Below are positions 55,040-63,224 of a stretch of 64,000 nt of DNA, piece after piece (position 1 is the first letter of the stretch; every line of letters starts with the position of its first letter). The stretch is from Streptomyces rishiriensis (GTDB taxonomy: Bacteria; Actinomycetota; Actinomycetes; Streptomycetales; Streptomycetaceae). The DNA is taken from assembly GCF_003112535.1 (NCBI RefSeq), contig NZ_BEWA01000016.1:62001-126000 (forward strand). The letters run 5' to 3'. The notes beneath the pieces were generated by a model. The model saw only the letters and a program-made list of their open reading frames with translations. It searched no databases and was not told the DNA's origin. A program made the translations under genes and the position numbers.

Positions 55040-57363
55040 CGCACCTGACGGCGCGTAACCAGGGCAAGTACCGAAGAATCCGGGGAGATCGACACCGAGA
55101 CGACGGCTTCGTCACGGCCAGTCAGGGGATCGCCGATCGGGGTGCGTGTGACGGGGTCCCACAACCGCACCGTCCCGTCCTCACCGGCGGTGGCGAACAG
55201 ACGGCCGTCCGGAGAGAACACCACCGCCCCGACACGCCCCTTGTGGCCGGTGAGGGGATCGCCGATCGGGGTGTGCGTGACGAGGTCCCACAACCGCACC
55301 GTCCCGTCCTCACCGGCGGTGGCGAACAGACGGCCGTCCGGGGAGAAGGCCACCGACGCCACGCGCCAGTCGCGGGTGGGGAGGGGCCGACCGGTCGAGG
55401 TGGGGGCTGCCATGTCGTGCAGCCTCATGGTCCCGTCGGCGCCGGCGGTGGCAAGAAGGCTGCCGTCCGGGGAGAACGTCAGCGACCTGGCACGTCCCCT
55501 GTGGCCCGTGAGGGGACGACCGATCGGAGCGCTGGTCAGGGGGTCCCACAGGCACACGGCCCCGTCGTGACCGGCGGTGGCGAGCAGGCGACCGTCCGGG
55601 GAGAAGGCCAGCGCCGCAACGGGCCCGTTCCGGCCGGTGAGGGGAGCACCGATCACCGTGCAGGTGACCGGGTCCCACAGCCGCACCCCCTCGTGACCGG
55701 CGGTGGCCAGCGCGCGACCGTCCGGAGAGAAGGCCAGCGCCGCAACGAGCCCGTTCCGGCCGGTCAGGGGAGCACCGATCACCGTGCGGGTGACCGGGTC
55801 CCACAGCCGCACCCCCTCGTGACCGGCGGTGGCCAGCACGCGACCGTCCGGAGAGAACACCGCTGTGTGAACGGAATCAGAGTCGTGGAGATGTCCCAGT
55901 TCCAAGGGCCGGCCACGCTGCATGCCGTAGAGCACTGCGCGTGCCGCGAGGGGCAGTGGCACGGGCTGCCGGCGCGGCGCCGTGCCGCTGGTCCTCTCCC
56001 ACAACCGCGCGGTCTTGTCTTCGCCGGCGGTGGCGAGGAGGCTGCCGTCCGGAGAGAACCTCACCGACCAGACACGTCCCTTGTGGCCGGTGAGGGGATC
56101 ACCGATCGCAGTGCGGGCGAGGGGGTCCCAGAGCCGCACGGTCCCGTCCTTCCCACTGGTGGCGAGGAGACCGCCGTCCGGGGAGAAGACGACGGAGTAG
56201 ACGGATCCCGTGTGGCCGGTGAGGGGATCGCTGGTCGGAGTGCGGGCCGTGAGGTCCCATGGGTCCCACAGTCGCACGGTCCCGTCGTTGCTGGCAGTGG
56301 CCAGGGACCGGCCGTCCGGGGAGAACATCACCGAGGTGACGGGTCCGGTATGCCCTCGTAAGGGCTTGCCGAGGGGGGTGCGGGCGACGACGTCCCACAC
56401 GCGCACAGTGGTGTCCCTGCCCGTGGCGGCGAGGAGGCGGCCGTCCGGGGAGAAGGCCACCGAGTAGAGCGCCCCCGCATGGCCGGTGAGCCGGTCACCG
56501 ACAGGAGCGCTGGTGGCGGGATCCCACAGCTGAATGGTCCCGTCCTTGCCGCTGGTGGCGAGGAGACGGCCGTCCGGGGAGAACGTCACCGAGTAGAGCG
56601 CCCCCGCGTGGCCGGTGAGCCGGTCACCGACAGGAACACGGATGACCGGGTCCCACAGCCGTACGATGCCACTCGTTCCGGTGGCCAGGAAGCGGCCGTC
56701 CGGGGAGAAGACCAGCGACGTGACGGGTCCGTCGTGCCCGGTGAGGGGGTCACCGACCGGGGTGCTGGTGGCCGGGTCCCACAGCCGCACGGTCCTGTCG
56801 TCGCCGGCGGTGGCAAGGAAGCGGCCGCTCGGGGAGAAGGCCACCGACATGACGGGCCCGGTGTGACCGGCCAAAGTGAAGCGGACATGGGTGGCAGCCG
56901 CTGCGCGGGACCCGGCCACGGCAAGCGGTCGGGGAGCAGGGCCTGCAGGCGCCGGCGTGGTCGACGTCGTCCCGGCTGTCCGCGAAGGGGCCGCGGCCGT
57001 CGGTCGTCGGCGCGCGCCGGTGCGCAGGGCGTTGAGGGCCTGCCAGCGGCTCCGCCACGGCGTCAGCTCCAGAGCGCGGCGATCGGGCGGGGCGCATTCC
57101 TCGCCGAACTCGTCCCAGGACATCACGGCCCGCACCAGCCAGATCAGCTTGTCCAGCGAGATGAACTGCTCGCCGGCGAAGACCTTGCTCATGGTCCCCT
57201 TGGAGCAGGCACTGGTGGCGGCGGTGTCCTGCAAGACCTTCAGGCCGCGTGCGCGGATACGGTCGAAGGACGGAGCACCGCGCTCTGAACGCAGACCGGT
57301 GAGCCCCTGGCCCAGCTGCTGGAGCTTCTTCTCGTAGGTGATGTCTGCCGTTTCCTGTGTCAT
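55027..57363 (-). CDS. XRE-type helix-turn-helix fused to 14 WD40 repeats
   Basis: A 778-residue protein. Residues ~1-90 resemble a helix-turn-helix/XRE-like domain (K-G-T-M-S-K-V-F-A-G, D-K-L-I-W-L-V-R). A Pro/Ala/Thr linker (~110-155) follows, then 14 WD40 blades, each with F-S-P-D-G-x-x-L-A-T and L-W-D, i.e. two seven-bladed propellers. The 8th to 10th blades are nearly identical at DNA level (126-bp unit), showing recent duplication. A full enzymatic domain is absent. It is probably a cytoplasmic scaffold or sensor with DNA-binding capacity. Its upstream region has an iterated GCTGAACACC element. Confidence 0.87.
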   Translation of the reverse strand: MTQETADITYEKKLQQLGQGLTGLRSERGAPSFDRIRARGLKVLQDTAATSACSKGTMSKVFAGEQFISLDKLIWLVRAVMSWDEFGEECAPPDRRALELTPWRSRWQALNALRTGARRRPTAAAPSRTAGTTSTTPAPAGPAPRPLAVAGSRAAAATHVRFTLAGHTGPVMSVAFSPSGRFLATAGDDRTVRLWDPATSTPVGDPLTGHDGPVTSLVFSPDGRFLATGTSGIVRLWDPVIRVPVGDRLTGHAGALYSVTFSPDGRLLATSGKDGTIQLWDPATSAPVGDRLTGHAGALYSVAFSPDGRLLAATGRDTTVRVWDVVARTPLGKPLRGHTGPVTSVMFSPDGRSLATASNDGTVRLWDPWDLTARTPTSDPLTGHTGSVYSVVFSPDGGLLATSGKDGTVRLWDPLARTAIGDPLTGHKGRVWSVRFSPDGSLLATAGEDKTARLWERTSGTAPRRQPVPLPLAARAVLYGMQRGRPLELGHLHDSDSVHTAVFSPDGRVLATAGHEGVRLWDPVTRTVIGAPLTGRNGLVAALAFSPDGRALATAGHEGVRLWDPVTCTVIGAPLTGRNGPVAALAFSPDGRLLATAGHDGAVCLWDPLTSAPIGRPLTGHRGRARSLTFSPDGSLLATAGADGTMRLHDMAAPTSTGRPLPTRDWRVASVAFSPDGRLFATAGEDGTVRLWDLVTHTPIGDPLTGHKGRVGAVVFSPDGRLFATAGEDGTVRLWDPVTRTPIGDPLTGRDEAVVSVSISPDSSVLALVTRRQVRLYA
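55650..55860. repeat. Near-identical 126-bp WD40 blade repeats
   Basis: Consecutive 126-bp units (42 codons each) recur almost unchanged; for example GGTCCCACAGCCGCACCCCC begins at 55671 and again at 55797. This is a recent expansion inside the WD40 gene. Confidence 0.75.
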
Positions 57364-57427
57364 GCCGCCCCCGCTCGATCCGTGACCGGCACATTAGAGC
57401 GGCAGACACCTGACGGCACCGCATTCG

Positions 57428-57484
57428 GCTGAACACCGCTGAACACCGCTGAACACGCAGCAAAGTTGGCCAGGCGTGTTCAGC
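57428..57484. promoter_or_regulatory. Iterated operator GCTGAACACC (3 direct + 1 inverted)
   Basis: GCTGAACACC (57428-57437), GCTGAACACC (57438-57447) and GCTGAACACG (57448-57457) are head-to-tail, and CGTGTTCAGC (57475-57484) is the inverted copy 17 bp later. The array lies 65-121 bp upstream of the XRE-WD40 gene and 83 bp before the small gene at 57567; autoregulation by the XRE domain is plausible. Confidence 0.6.
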
Positions 57485-57566
57485 GGTGCGCCGACTCTGA
57501 TCACCATACGTCCGGACTGTTCGACCGGTGCAGGTCAGCGCGGTTTTGCGGGGCACGGTGACAGGC

Positions 57567-57800
57567 ATGGACCCGAACCCGCCGCCGAACTCCCGCCCTG
57601 CGCCGGAGCCATTCCTCTCCCTGCACACCGCCGTCGTCCTGCTCACCGCACTCGTCATCGGCCTCGTGACAGGTGCGCTCACCGCGCTCACCGGCGCCCC
57701 CGGAGCGGGTGCGGTACTGGCCGGGCTCGGCGCCGCGGGGCCGTCCGTGCCGGTACTGCGCTGCCTCATCGGCGCGCCCCGCGAAGGGCCGTCCCCATGA
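57567..57800 (+). CDS. Small membrane protein of unknown function
   Basis: A 77-residue protein with a proline-rich start (D-P-N-P-P-P-N-S-R-P), one strong helix (T-A-V-V-L-L-T-A-L-V-I-G-L-V-T-G) and a second weaker hydrophobic stretch. ATG 57567 is chosen; a longer frame opens at 57528. It is divergent from the WD40 gene and shares its operator array. Confidence 0.55.
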   Translation: MDPNPPPNSRPAPEPFLSLHTAVVLLTALVIGLVTGALTALTGAPGAGAVLAGLGAAGPSVPVLRCLIGAPREGPSP

Positions 57801-57804
57801 ACCG

Positions 57805-57865
57805 CCCAGCCGCCCAGCCGCCCGACAGCCCGGCAGCCCGGCAGCCCGACAGCCCGGCCGGGCGA
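57805..57865. repeat. Degenerate CAGCCCGG-type tandem repeat
   Basis: Repeated (A/G)GCCCGGCAG-like units make this GC stretch low in complexity. No function is suggested. Confidence 0.5.
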
Positions 57866-57984
57866 TACGCGGCACGCCCACCAAGTCCCGTACCCGGGCT
57901 GTGGCCGGCCGGCACTGATGACGCTGTGCGGGCGCAATGCCCCGCGCCACGGCCTGAGTTGAACCTCCAGGGTGATCCGGCCCC

Positions 57985-58545
57985 TCAGGGCCGGCGGCCG
58001 ATGAAGGCGAGCAGGCGGGTCTGGACGTCGGCGCTCTCAGGCACCTCGACACGAGGGCCGTACTGCCCGCTCGCGCGAAGCACGTCGTCGAGCGGCAGCA
58101 TCCCGTCGAGCAACTGGGTGCACTTGTCGGGGTCGAGCCGCTCCTCCTGGCCGGTGGCCCGTGCCAGGTCCCAGGTGTGCATGAAGACGTCGGCGGTGTA
58201 GAACCGGTCGATCGCCTGGTCCAGTGGGACCTCGCCGATGTGCGGGTTCGACAGCAGCTTGTGCGCGGTGGCCGGATCGTCGAGCAGTGCCTGCACGCCG
58301 TCGCTGTGCACCGCCCACGCGGCTACCGGGTCGTCGTCCACCGAGGGCCCCTTGGGCAGTTCGACTCCGGCGCCGGCCTTCAGGAAATCGGGGAACCACT
58401 CGACGAGGTGGCGCACCACGTCCCGGGCGACCCACCCCTCGCACGGCGCGGGGTTGTCCCATGCCGAGGTGTCCGCGCCTCGCACGCGGGCGGTGAAGCA
58501 GCCTGCGACAGTGCGGTGTTCATCGGCTGCTGTTCTGGTCCTCAT
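57985..58545 (-). CDS. DinB/MDMPI-fold (TIGR03086-like) protein
   Basis: A 186-residue four-helix protein of the mycothiol-dependent maleylpyruvate isomerase/DinB superfamily. C-E-G-W-V-A-R-D-V-V-R-H-L-V-E-W (~38-53) gives the first metal His, and D-V-F-M-H-T-W-D-L-A-R-A-T-G the conserved H-T-W-D. These proteins bind a metal and often mycothiol. It is last in a leftward ArsR - SRPBCC - DinB operon (1-bp gap). Confidence 0.82.
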   Translation of the reverse strand: MRTRTAADEHRTVAGCFTARVRGADTSAWDNPAPCEGWVARDVVRHLVEWFPDFLKAGAGVELPKGPSVDDDPVAAWAVHSDGVQALLDDPATAHKLLSNPHIGEVPLDQAIDRFYTADVFMHTWDLARATGQEERLDPDKCTQLLDGMLPLDDVLRASGQYGPRVEVPESADVQTRLLAFIGRRP

Positions 58546-58546
58546 G

Positions 58547-59080
58547 TCAGGACTCCGTCTCGGTGCGTCGGTCGGCAGGGCCGCTCTGCGGGCCGCTGAG
58601 TAGGTCGTCAAGCCGCTCATGACCTTCGCGGACACCGCGTTCCATGCCGCTCCTGAGCATCGAATCGCGGGCCTCGAAGGACTCCATGAGCGACCTGACG
58701 GTGACACGGGTGCGACCACCCAGGCCCTCGAAAACGACTGTCTCCAGGCTGACGCGGTCCGGGAAGCCCTCGTAGGTGAAGGTCTGCACGATGCGCTCAT
58801 GGGGGCGCACCTCGTGGAACACGCCGCGGAAGGCGTACTCGGTCCCGTCGCCGTCGCGATGCACATAGCGATAGGAGCCGCCGCTGCGCGCGTCGTAGCG
58901 GTCGATCGACATCGTGAGCCGGCGGGGGCCGATCCACTGGACGACCAGGTCGGGGTCCGTGTACGCGCGGAACACCCGCTCCGGCGAAGCGTCGAACTCC
59001 CGGATGATCACAATGGTGGGCAGAGCCGAGTCTGCCACGATCCGCGTCTCGTTGCTGTGACGCGCTTCCGTCGGACTCAT
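58547..59080 (-). CDS. SRPBCC/AHSA1 family protein
   Basis: A 177-residue START-fold protein: I-V-I-I-R-E-F-D-A-S-P-E-R-V-F-R-A-Y-T-D-P (~23-43), W-I-G-P-R, G-G-S-Y-R-Y-V and Y-E-G-F-P are AHSA1 hallmarks. It is encoded with an ArsR regulator, overlapping by 4 bp, a recurrent actinobacterial arrangement. Ligand unknown. Confidence 0.86.
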   Translation of the reverse strand: MSPTEARHSNETRIVADSALPTIVIIREFDASPERVFRAYTDPDLVVQWIGPRRLTMSIDRYDARSGGSYRYVHRDGDGTEYAFRGVFHEVRPHERIVQTFTYEGFPDRVSLETVVFEGLGGRTRVTVRSLMESFEARDSMLRSGMERGVREGHERLDDLLSGPQSGPADRRTETES

Positions 59081-59439
59081 GATGCCGCTTCCTTCGTCGC
59101 GTCGCCCGTCACCGGCTGGTCGTCCATCTGCTCGAGAAGGGCGTCCAGGCGGCGGAAACGGTCCTCCGCCTCGCGCCGGTAACGCTCGATCCACTTCGTC
59201 ATGAGGTCGAAGACCTCCGCCTCGAGGTGGCAGGGCCGACGCTGGGCGTCCCTGCTGCGACTGACCAGACCGGCGCTCTCCAGGACCCTGATGTGCTTGG
59301 ACACGGCCTGCACGGTGACGTCGTACGGCTCGGCCAGCTCATTGACCGTGGCGTCCCCGGAGGCGAGCCGGGCCACGATGTCGCGCCGGGTGGAGTCGGC
59401 CAACGCGGAGAACACCAGCGACAACCGGTCATCGGCCAC
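59077..59439 (-). CDS. ArsR-family transcriptional repressor
   Basis: A 120-residue winged-helix ArsR protein: L-A-D-S-T-R-R-D-I-V-A-R-L (~13-25) and V-T-V-Q-A-V-S-K-H-I-R-V-L-E-S-A-G-L-V (~41-59). No metal-binding cysteines are visible, typical for the branch paired with SRPBCC proteins. GTG 59439 has GGAGGTG upstream. Two palindromic operators lie just upstream, suggesting autorepression. Confidence 0.88.
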   Translation of the reverse strand: MADDRLSLVFSALADSTRRDIVARLASGDATVNELAEPYDVTVQAVSKHIRVLESAGLVSRSRDAQRRPCHLEAEVFDLMTKWIERYRREAEDRFRRLDALLEQMDDQPVTGDATKEAAS

Positions 59440-59454
59440 CTCACACCTCCACTA

Positions 59455-59514
59455 TTCAACCGATTGGTTAAATACCCTACGGACCGGTCTCCACCTTGTC
59501 AACCAATTGGTTGA
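59455..59514. promoter_or_regulatory. Two ArsR-type palindromic operators
   Basis: TTCAACCGATTGGTTAAA at 59455-59472 and the perfect palindrome TCAACCAATTGGTTGA at 59499-59514 share the core CAACCNATTGGTT. They sit 16 and 60 bp upstream of the ArsR start, a normal place for autoregulation. Confidence 0.75.
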
Positions 59515-59597
59515 ACGGGCAGGTGGTGACGACGGTCAGCCAGTGGCGGTGGCGCGGATCGAAGGGCGTGGGCGCCGCCGGCTCAGGCTTTCCCGCC

Positions 59598-60125
59598 CTA
59601 CACCGCCGACGCGTCCCCGGCCAGTGTCGGCCGTGCCGACGGCACGGCCTGGAGATGCTGGGCGGCCTCGGCCGCGGTGTATGAGGAGGCGAAAGTGAAT
59701 GCGCGGGGAGACGGCCCGTGCGCCCGCAGGTCCGCCAACCGCTCCAGGGCCTCGTCGACGGTCGGAAGGTGGCCGGCGGGGACCCACCAGAGCACCAGAT
59801 GCGCCTCGGTGTGCCGCTCGAACCATTCGCGCCGCCGCCGCATCGCCTCCAGGTGCCCGCTGCGGTAGGTGAAGTCCCACAGGGCCTCCCGGGTCTGCCA
59901 CACCGTCAGGTTGACGATGACGCCCTCGCCCGCCGGGCGCAGGCCGGTGGCGTCGGCCGCCCCTTCCTCCACGAGCCGCCACACGAAGCCGGGCGCACTG
60001 TCGGCGACGGCGTTGACCGGGTCGAGCATCTCGACGAACGACGCCGTGCGCGGGTCGTCGAGCGGGTGGCGGAGCGTGGCGACGTTGAGCTGGGCGAGGT
60101 GGGCGGCACGCGTGGATGAGGTCAT
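59598..60125 (-). CDS. DUF3291 family protein
   Basis: A 175-residue protein matching the DUF3291 (monooxygenase-like dimeric alpha-beta barrel) pattern: H-L-A-Q-L-N-V-A-T-L-R-H-P-L-D-D-P near the N-terminus, W-R-L-V-E-E, N-L-T-V-W-Q-T-R-E-A-L-W-D-F-T-Y-R and W-W-V-P-A-G-H. No cofactor site is visible. It follows the regulator at 60158 by 32 bp on the same strand and is probably controlled by it. Confidence 0.8.
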   Translation of the reverse strand: MTSSTRAAHLAQLNVATLRHPLDDPRTASFVEMLDPVNAVADSAPGFVWRLVEEGAADATGLRPAGEGVIVNLTVWQTREALWDFTYRSGHLEAMRRRREWFERHTEAHLVLWWVPAGHLPTVDEALERLADLRAHGPSPRAFTFASSYTAAEAAQHLQAVPSARPTLAGDASAV

Positions 60126-60157
60126 GGCGTCATCCCAGCATGGCCCGCATTTCTATG

Positions 60158-60865
60158 TCAATCACCATTGTTTTTAGAATTCTCGACCACGACGCAGCAC
60201 TCCCCCGGCCGGGCGTCCATGCGGGCTCTGACCGGACCGTCCGTGCCGAGCAGCCCCTCCAGGAGCGCGAGGTTCATGCCGCAGACCAGCGGCGGGAAGC
60301 GTTCTGCGACGGCATGGAAGGGGCAGTTGCGCATACGGAGGACAGGCGCGGCCGCCCCGGACGCCTCCCCGGAGCCTTCGTCACCTTCGTCGCCTCCGTC
60401 GCCTTCCAGGCGCGGTTCGTAGCCGCGAGCGGCCAGCATCTCCATGGCCTCTTCGAGACCGCCGCAGGGCGCCGTCGAACCGCGCAGGGACTCGCCACGA
60501 CGGCGAGCGGCCGCCGTGAGCCCGGCATCCAGTCCAGCCTGCTCGGCGGCCTCGGCGAGCAGCTCGGCGGCCGTGCGGTAGTCGCGGGCAGGCAGGGACA
60601 CCGTTCGCTCGGCCTGCACCCGCGTGTACACCTTGGCGGGGCGGCCCGCTCCCGGCCCCGAGCGGCCCGTCAGGCGGCGACTGCCGCTCTCCAGCAGCCC
60701 GGCCTCGACCAGCCTGTCCAGATGGTGCGCGGCGAGCGTGCGCGCAATGCCGGCCGCTTCGGCGGCCTCGTTGCGGCCGACCTCGCGGCCCTGCCCCACC
60801 ACGAACTCGTACAGACGCCGCCGCACCGGATCCTGCAACGCCGCGATCGCTTCGATGTCGTCCAC
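60158..60865 (-). CDS. Winged-helix regulator with C-terminal cysteine cluster
   Basis: A 235-residue ArsR/SufR-like regulator: V-R-R-R-L-Y-E-F-V (~14-22), D-R-L-V-E-A-G-L-L-E-S, and a C-terminal sensor with N-C-P-F-H ... V-C-G-M-N ... G-E-C-C-V-V-V. Cysteines at these places suggest an iron-sulfur or metal site, as in SufR. A Gly/Glu/Asp-rich insertion lies between. It probably regulates the adjacent DUF3291 gene. GTG start; no strong ribosome site is seen. Confidence 0.78.
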   Translation of the reverse strand: MDDIEAIAALQDPVRRRLYEFVVGQGREVGRNEAAEAAGIARTLAAHHLDRLVEAGLLESGSRRLTGRSGPGAGRPAKVYTRVQAERTVSLPARDYRTAAELLAEAAEQAGLDAGLTAAARRRGESLRGSTAPCGGLEEAMEMLAARGYEPRLEGDGGDEGDEGSGEASGAAAPVLRMRNCPFHAVAERFPPLVCGMNLALLEGLLGTDGPVRARMDARPGECCVVVENSKNNGD

Positions 60866-61042
60866 TCAGCCATTCTATGAACAACGCAGATCCGAGATAG
60901 AAGGACCGAGGCCCGCCCGGAGCCCCGAACGGCAGCCGCGACCTGGTAGGCACACTCGCGCCAACGGTCATTCCGACGATCGTCACGGCGGCGAACCTCG
61001 TGTACGCCGGGGTCCTGGTCACTGGTCGGGACGGAGCCGGGC

Positions 61043-61678
61043 TCAGCCCATCCCGGACGGACCGCAGGTCTGAGCCGCGTGCAGCGGCAGTGCCAAGGCC
61101 GCCACGACGGTGACGGCGACCGTGACGAGCCACACGGTGTACAGCGCCACGGGCCGCGCCCGGCGGCGCAGAACCACCCACGCGACCCACCCGGCCACCG
61201 ATCCGGCGGCCAGCGCTGCCACCCCGCAGACCGGCACCGCCATTCCCGAAAGCGGATGCTCCGGCTCGTTCGCCCCGCAGGGGCTCTCCGGCTCCCCCAT
61301 CACCCCGATCGCCAGCAGCAGGACCGGGGTGACGAGCACGGACGTCGTCCAGGCCGCGAAGGCCAGCACCCCGTACGGCACCCCGCGCCAGGACCGCAGT
61401 GAGCCGATCAGCACCCCGCACATCAGCGACAGAGGCACCGCGGCCAGTCCCGCCACAAGCAGCACGCCGCCCGCGCGATCCTGAGCGAAATCGGGGTTGT
61501 CAGCCGCGTAGAAGCCCTGGAACGCCTCGCACACCGCGGTGACGAGCACCAACACGGCCAGCGCGTGCGCGGGCACACGGGCCCGGGGCGCAGTGCGGAA
61601 GGACGCGGGCCAGACGACGTCCCGGAAACGGCCGTCCTCCCACGGGCGGACGGCCGCCCGCCGACGATCCGAGCTCAT
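61043..61678 (-). CDS. Membrane protein of unknown function
   Basis: A 211-residue protein with about five helices after a charged ~40-residue N-terminus (H-A-L-A-V-L-V-L-V-T-A-V, V-L-L-V-A-G-L-A-A-V-P-L, L-V-T-P-V-L-L-L-A-I-G-V, A-A-L-A-A-G-S-V-A-G-W). A periplasmic-type loop has Cys residues. ATG 61678 is the best start. Not recognised. Confidence 0.6.
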   Translation of the reverse strand: MSSDRRRAAVRPWEDGRFRDVVWPASFRTAPRARVPAHALAVLVLVTAVCEAFQGFYAADNPDFAQDRAGGVLLVAGLAAVPLSLMCGVLIGSLRSWRGVPYGVLAFAAWTTSVLVTPVLLLAIGVMGEPESPCGANEPEHPLSGMAVPVCGVAALAAGSVAGWVAWVVLRRRARPVALYTVWLVTVAVTVVAALALPLHAAQTCGPSGMG

Positions 61679-61817
61679 CACCCTCACGGTGCACTCCCCC
61701 TCCGCGCCCTGCCGGGAACGCCCGCCTCCGCGGGCGCCACACCGCGAAACCCGGGCAACTGCACGAGCCTTGCGCATCGCGGGCCCACGGCACATCCGTG
61801 AAACCACCTAGGGCGTA

Positions 61818-61865
61818 CGGTCCGTTGGCGCACGGCTGCCACGGTCCGTTGACGCACGGCTGCCT
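61818..61865. repeat. 24-bp direct repeat
   Basis: Two adjacent copies (61818-61841, 61842-61865) starting ACGGTCCGTTG, differing by one base. They lie in the gap between two minus-strand genes, a possible operator or simple duplication. Confidence 0.75.
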
Positions 61866-62031
61866 CGCCCTTCCTGAGCCGTCCGGCCGTACTGGAGCAG
61901 GAGGCTCCGGGCGAAGTGCAGTGGGCGGCCCGGGAGGCGAGTGCCCGACACCCGGGACGACGACTGCGACACGATCTCGGGCTCCGTCGAAGCGGATGGG
62001 CACGGCGGCCGGCCGGCAGGTCCCGCCTCTC

Positions 62032-62754
62032 TCAGAGCGCGACGCCCGTCTCCTCGGCAAGCGTCTGCAGGAGACGGTCCTGGAACGCCTCGTCATGAGT
62101 GGCGTCATGCGGCTGCGTCCGCTCGCCGTGGTACCAGTACCCGCCGCTCGTCAGGGCCTGCGGATCGTCGCTGACGGCGAGCCACTCCTGTGTGCGATGG
62201 CCGAGTTCGAGGTCGTCCGGGGCACCGGGACCGCCCATCTTCGTCGGCACCCAGCCCGGATCCACCGCGTTGCTCAGCACACCGGGGCGCAGCCGGGCCA
62301 CCGCCGCCGCGAGCGCGGTGACGTACAGCTTGCTGTCGTCGTACGAACCCGGGGTCTCGCCCAGCCAGTCGACCCCGTCGAGCACGGGGCGTCCGCCCAA
62401 GTGCGAACTGCTGCTCAGGTACACCACCCGGCGTGGCGCCCTCACCAGGGCCGTGAGAAGGAAGGGCGCGACGATGTTGACGGGCATGACCGGGCGTCCC
62501 CTCCAGACGCCGGCGTTGTGGATGACGGCATCCAGGGGTTCGGAATCGTTCAGCTCGTCGGCGATGCGCCGTACGGCGTCGCGTTCGGTGAAGTCGCCGA
62601 CCACGATGCGCCCGCGGCCGGCCAGCCCGTCGAGGCCCGCGGCACGCTCCTTGTTCCGGGCGTGCAGGACCACGTCATGCCCCTGCGCCAGAAGCGTCGT
62701 AGCCGCGGCCCGGCCGAGGCCGTCCGCGGAACCGGTCACCAGAATCCGGCTCAT
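62032..62754 (-). CDS. SDR family oxidoreductase (retinol/WW-domain-like)
   Basis: A 240-residue SDR: T-G-S-A-D-G-L-G-R-A (~7-16), H-N-A-G-V-W, S-S-S-S-H-L-G-G and a Y-D-D-S-K catalytic Tyr/Lys. The H-x-H-x-x-T-type N-terminal extension of related enzymes is missing. AAGGAG precedes the ATG. It seems unrelated to the catabolic island. Confidence 0.84.
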   Translation of the reverse strand: MSRILVTGSADGLGRAAATTLLAQGHDVVLHARNKERAAGLDGLAGRGRIVVGDFTERDAVRRIADELNDSEPLDAVIHNAGVWRGRPVMPVNIVAPFLLTALVRAPRRVVYLSSSSHLGGRPVLDGVDWLGETPGSYDDSKLYVTALAAAVARLRPGVLSNAVDPGWVPTKMGGPGAPDDLELGHRTQEWLAVSDDPQALTSGGYWYHGERTQPHDATHDEAFQDRLLQTLAEETGVAL

Positions 62755-63224
62755 CAGCTCTCCTTGGTTCTTGGAATACGCGGTGAGGGCCGGGTCGCCG
62801 ACCTGCTGGGGAGTGATCCTCGCTCGGTTGGGGGGCCAGGAAGTCGCGAAGGTCGCGCCGGGCTCCGGGTACCCGCACATCCCAGACTAGGCCGGACGGG
62901 TCATGGGTGGGGCCCCGTCGGTGGTTCTGCCGCACGACGCCGACCAGCGGGCAGTCAGGGCGCGAGTCCGCGCCTGACCTGCACGTCTGCGTTCCGGCGG
63001 GCAGGGCCGACTCGTGGGCACGTGGGCACGTGGGACAGCATCGAACACACAGCCGCCCCGCCCCGCGTGACCGTCGGCACGGGCGGCGGCCGGTTCGGGC
63101 GGCGGCCGCGAGGCGGGCTCTGCGCCCGGTACGGTCGGTCCGCGCGCCGATCGGTGGCGCGACCAATCCGCGGCCGGTTCAGGATCGGATTACGTCCGGA
63201 GATGTCCCGACCACGGAGGACCCC
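62755..63224. other. 470-bp intergenic region
   Basis: Separates divergent SDR and sigK genes and must contain the sigK promoter. It holds three tandem CGTGGGCA-type octamers (63013-63036) and no convincing gene. CACGGAGGACCCC before 63225 is the sigK ribosome site. Confidence 0.5.

Noticed and set aside
55027..57363. Repeated DNA considered as a CRISPR or satellite array
   Set aside because: The period is 126 bp and encodes WD40 blades in frame; it is coding repetition.
57797..58201. Frame starting on the stop of the small membrane gene
   Set aside because: It runs antisense through the DinB-like gene and is composed of Pro/Ala/Arg low-complexity sequence.
60930..61042. Possible protein remnant reading G-T-L-A-P-T-V-I-P-T-I-V-T-A-A-N
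   Set aside because: Too short, no start or ribosome site and no recognised family; not enough to call a pseudogene.
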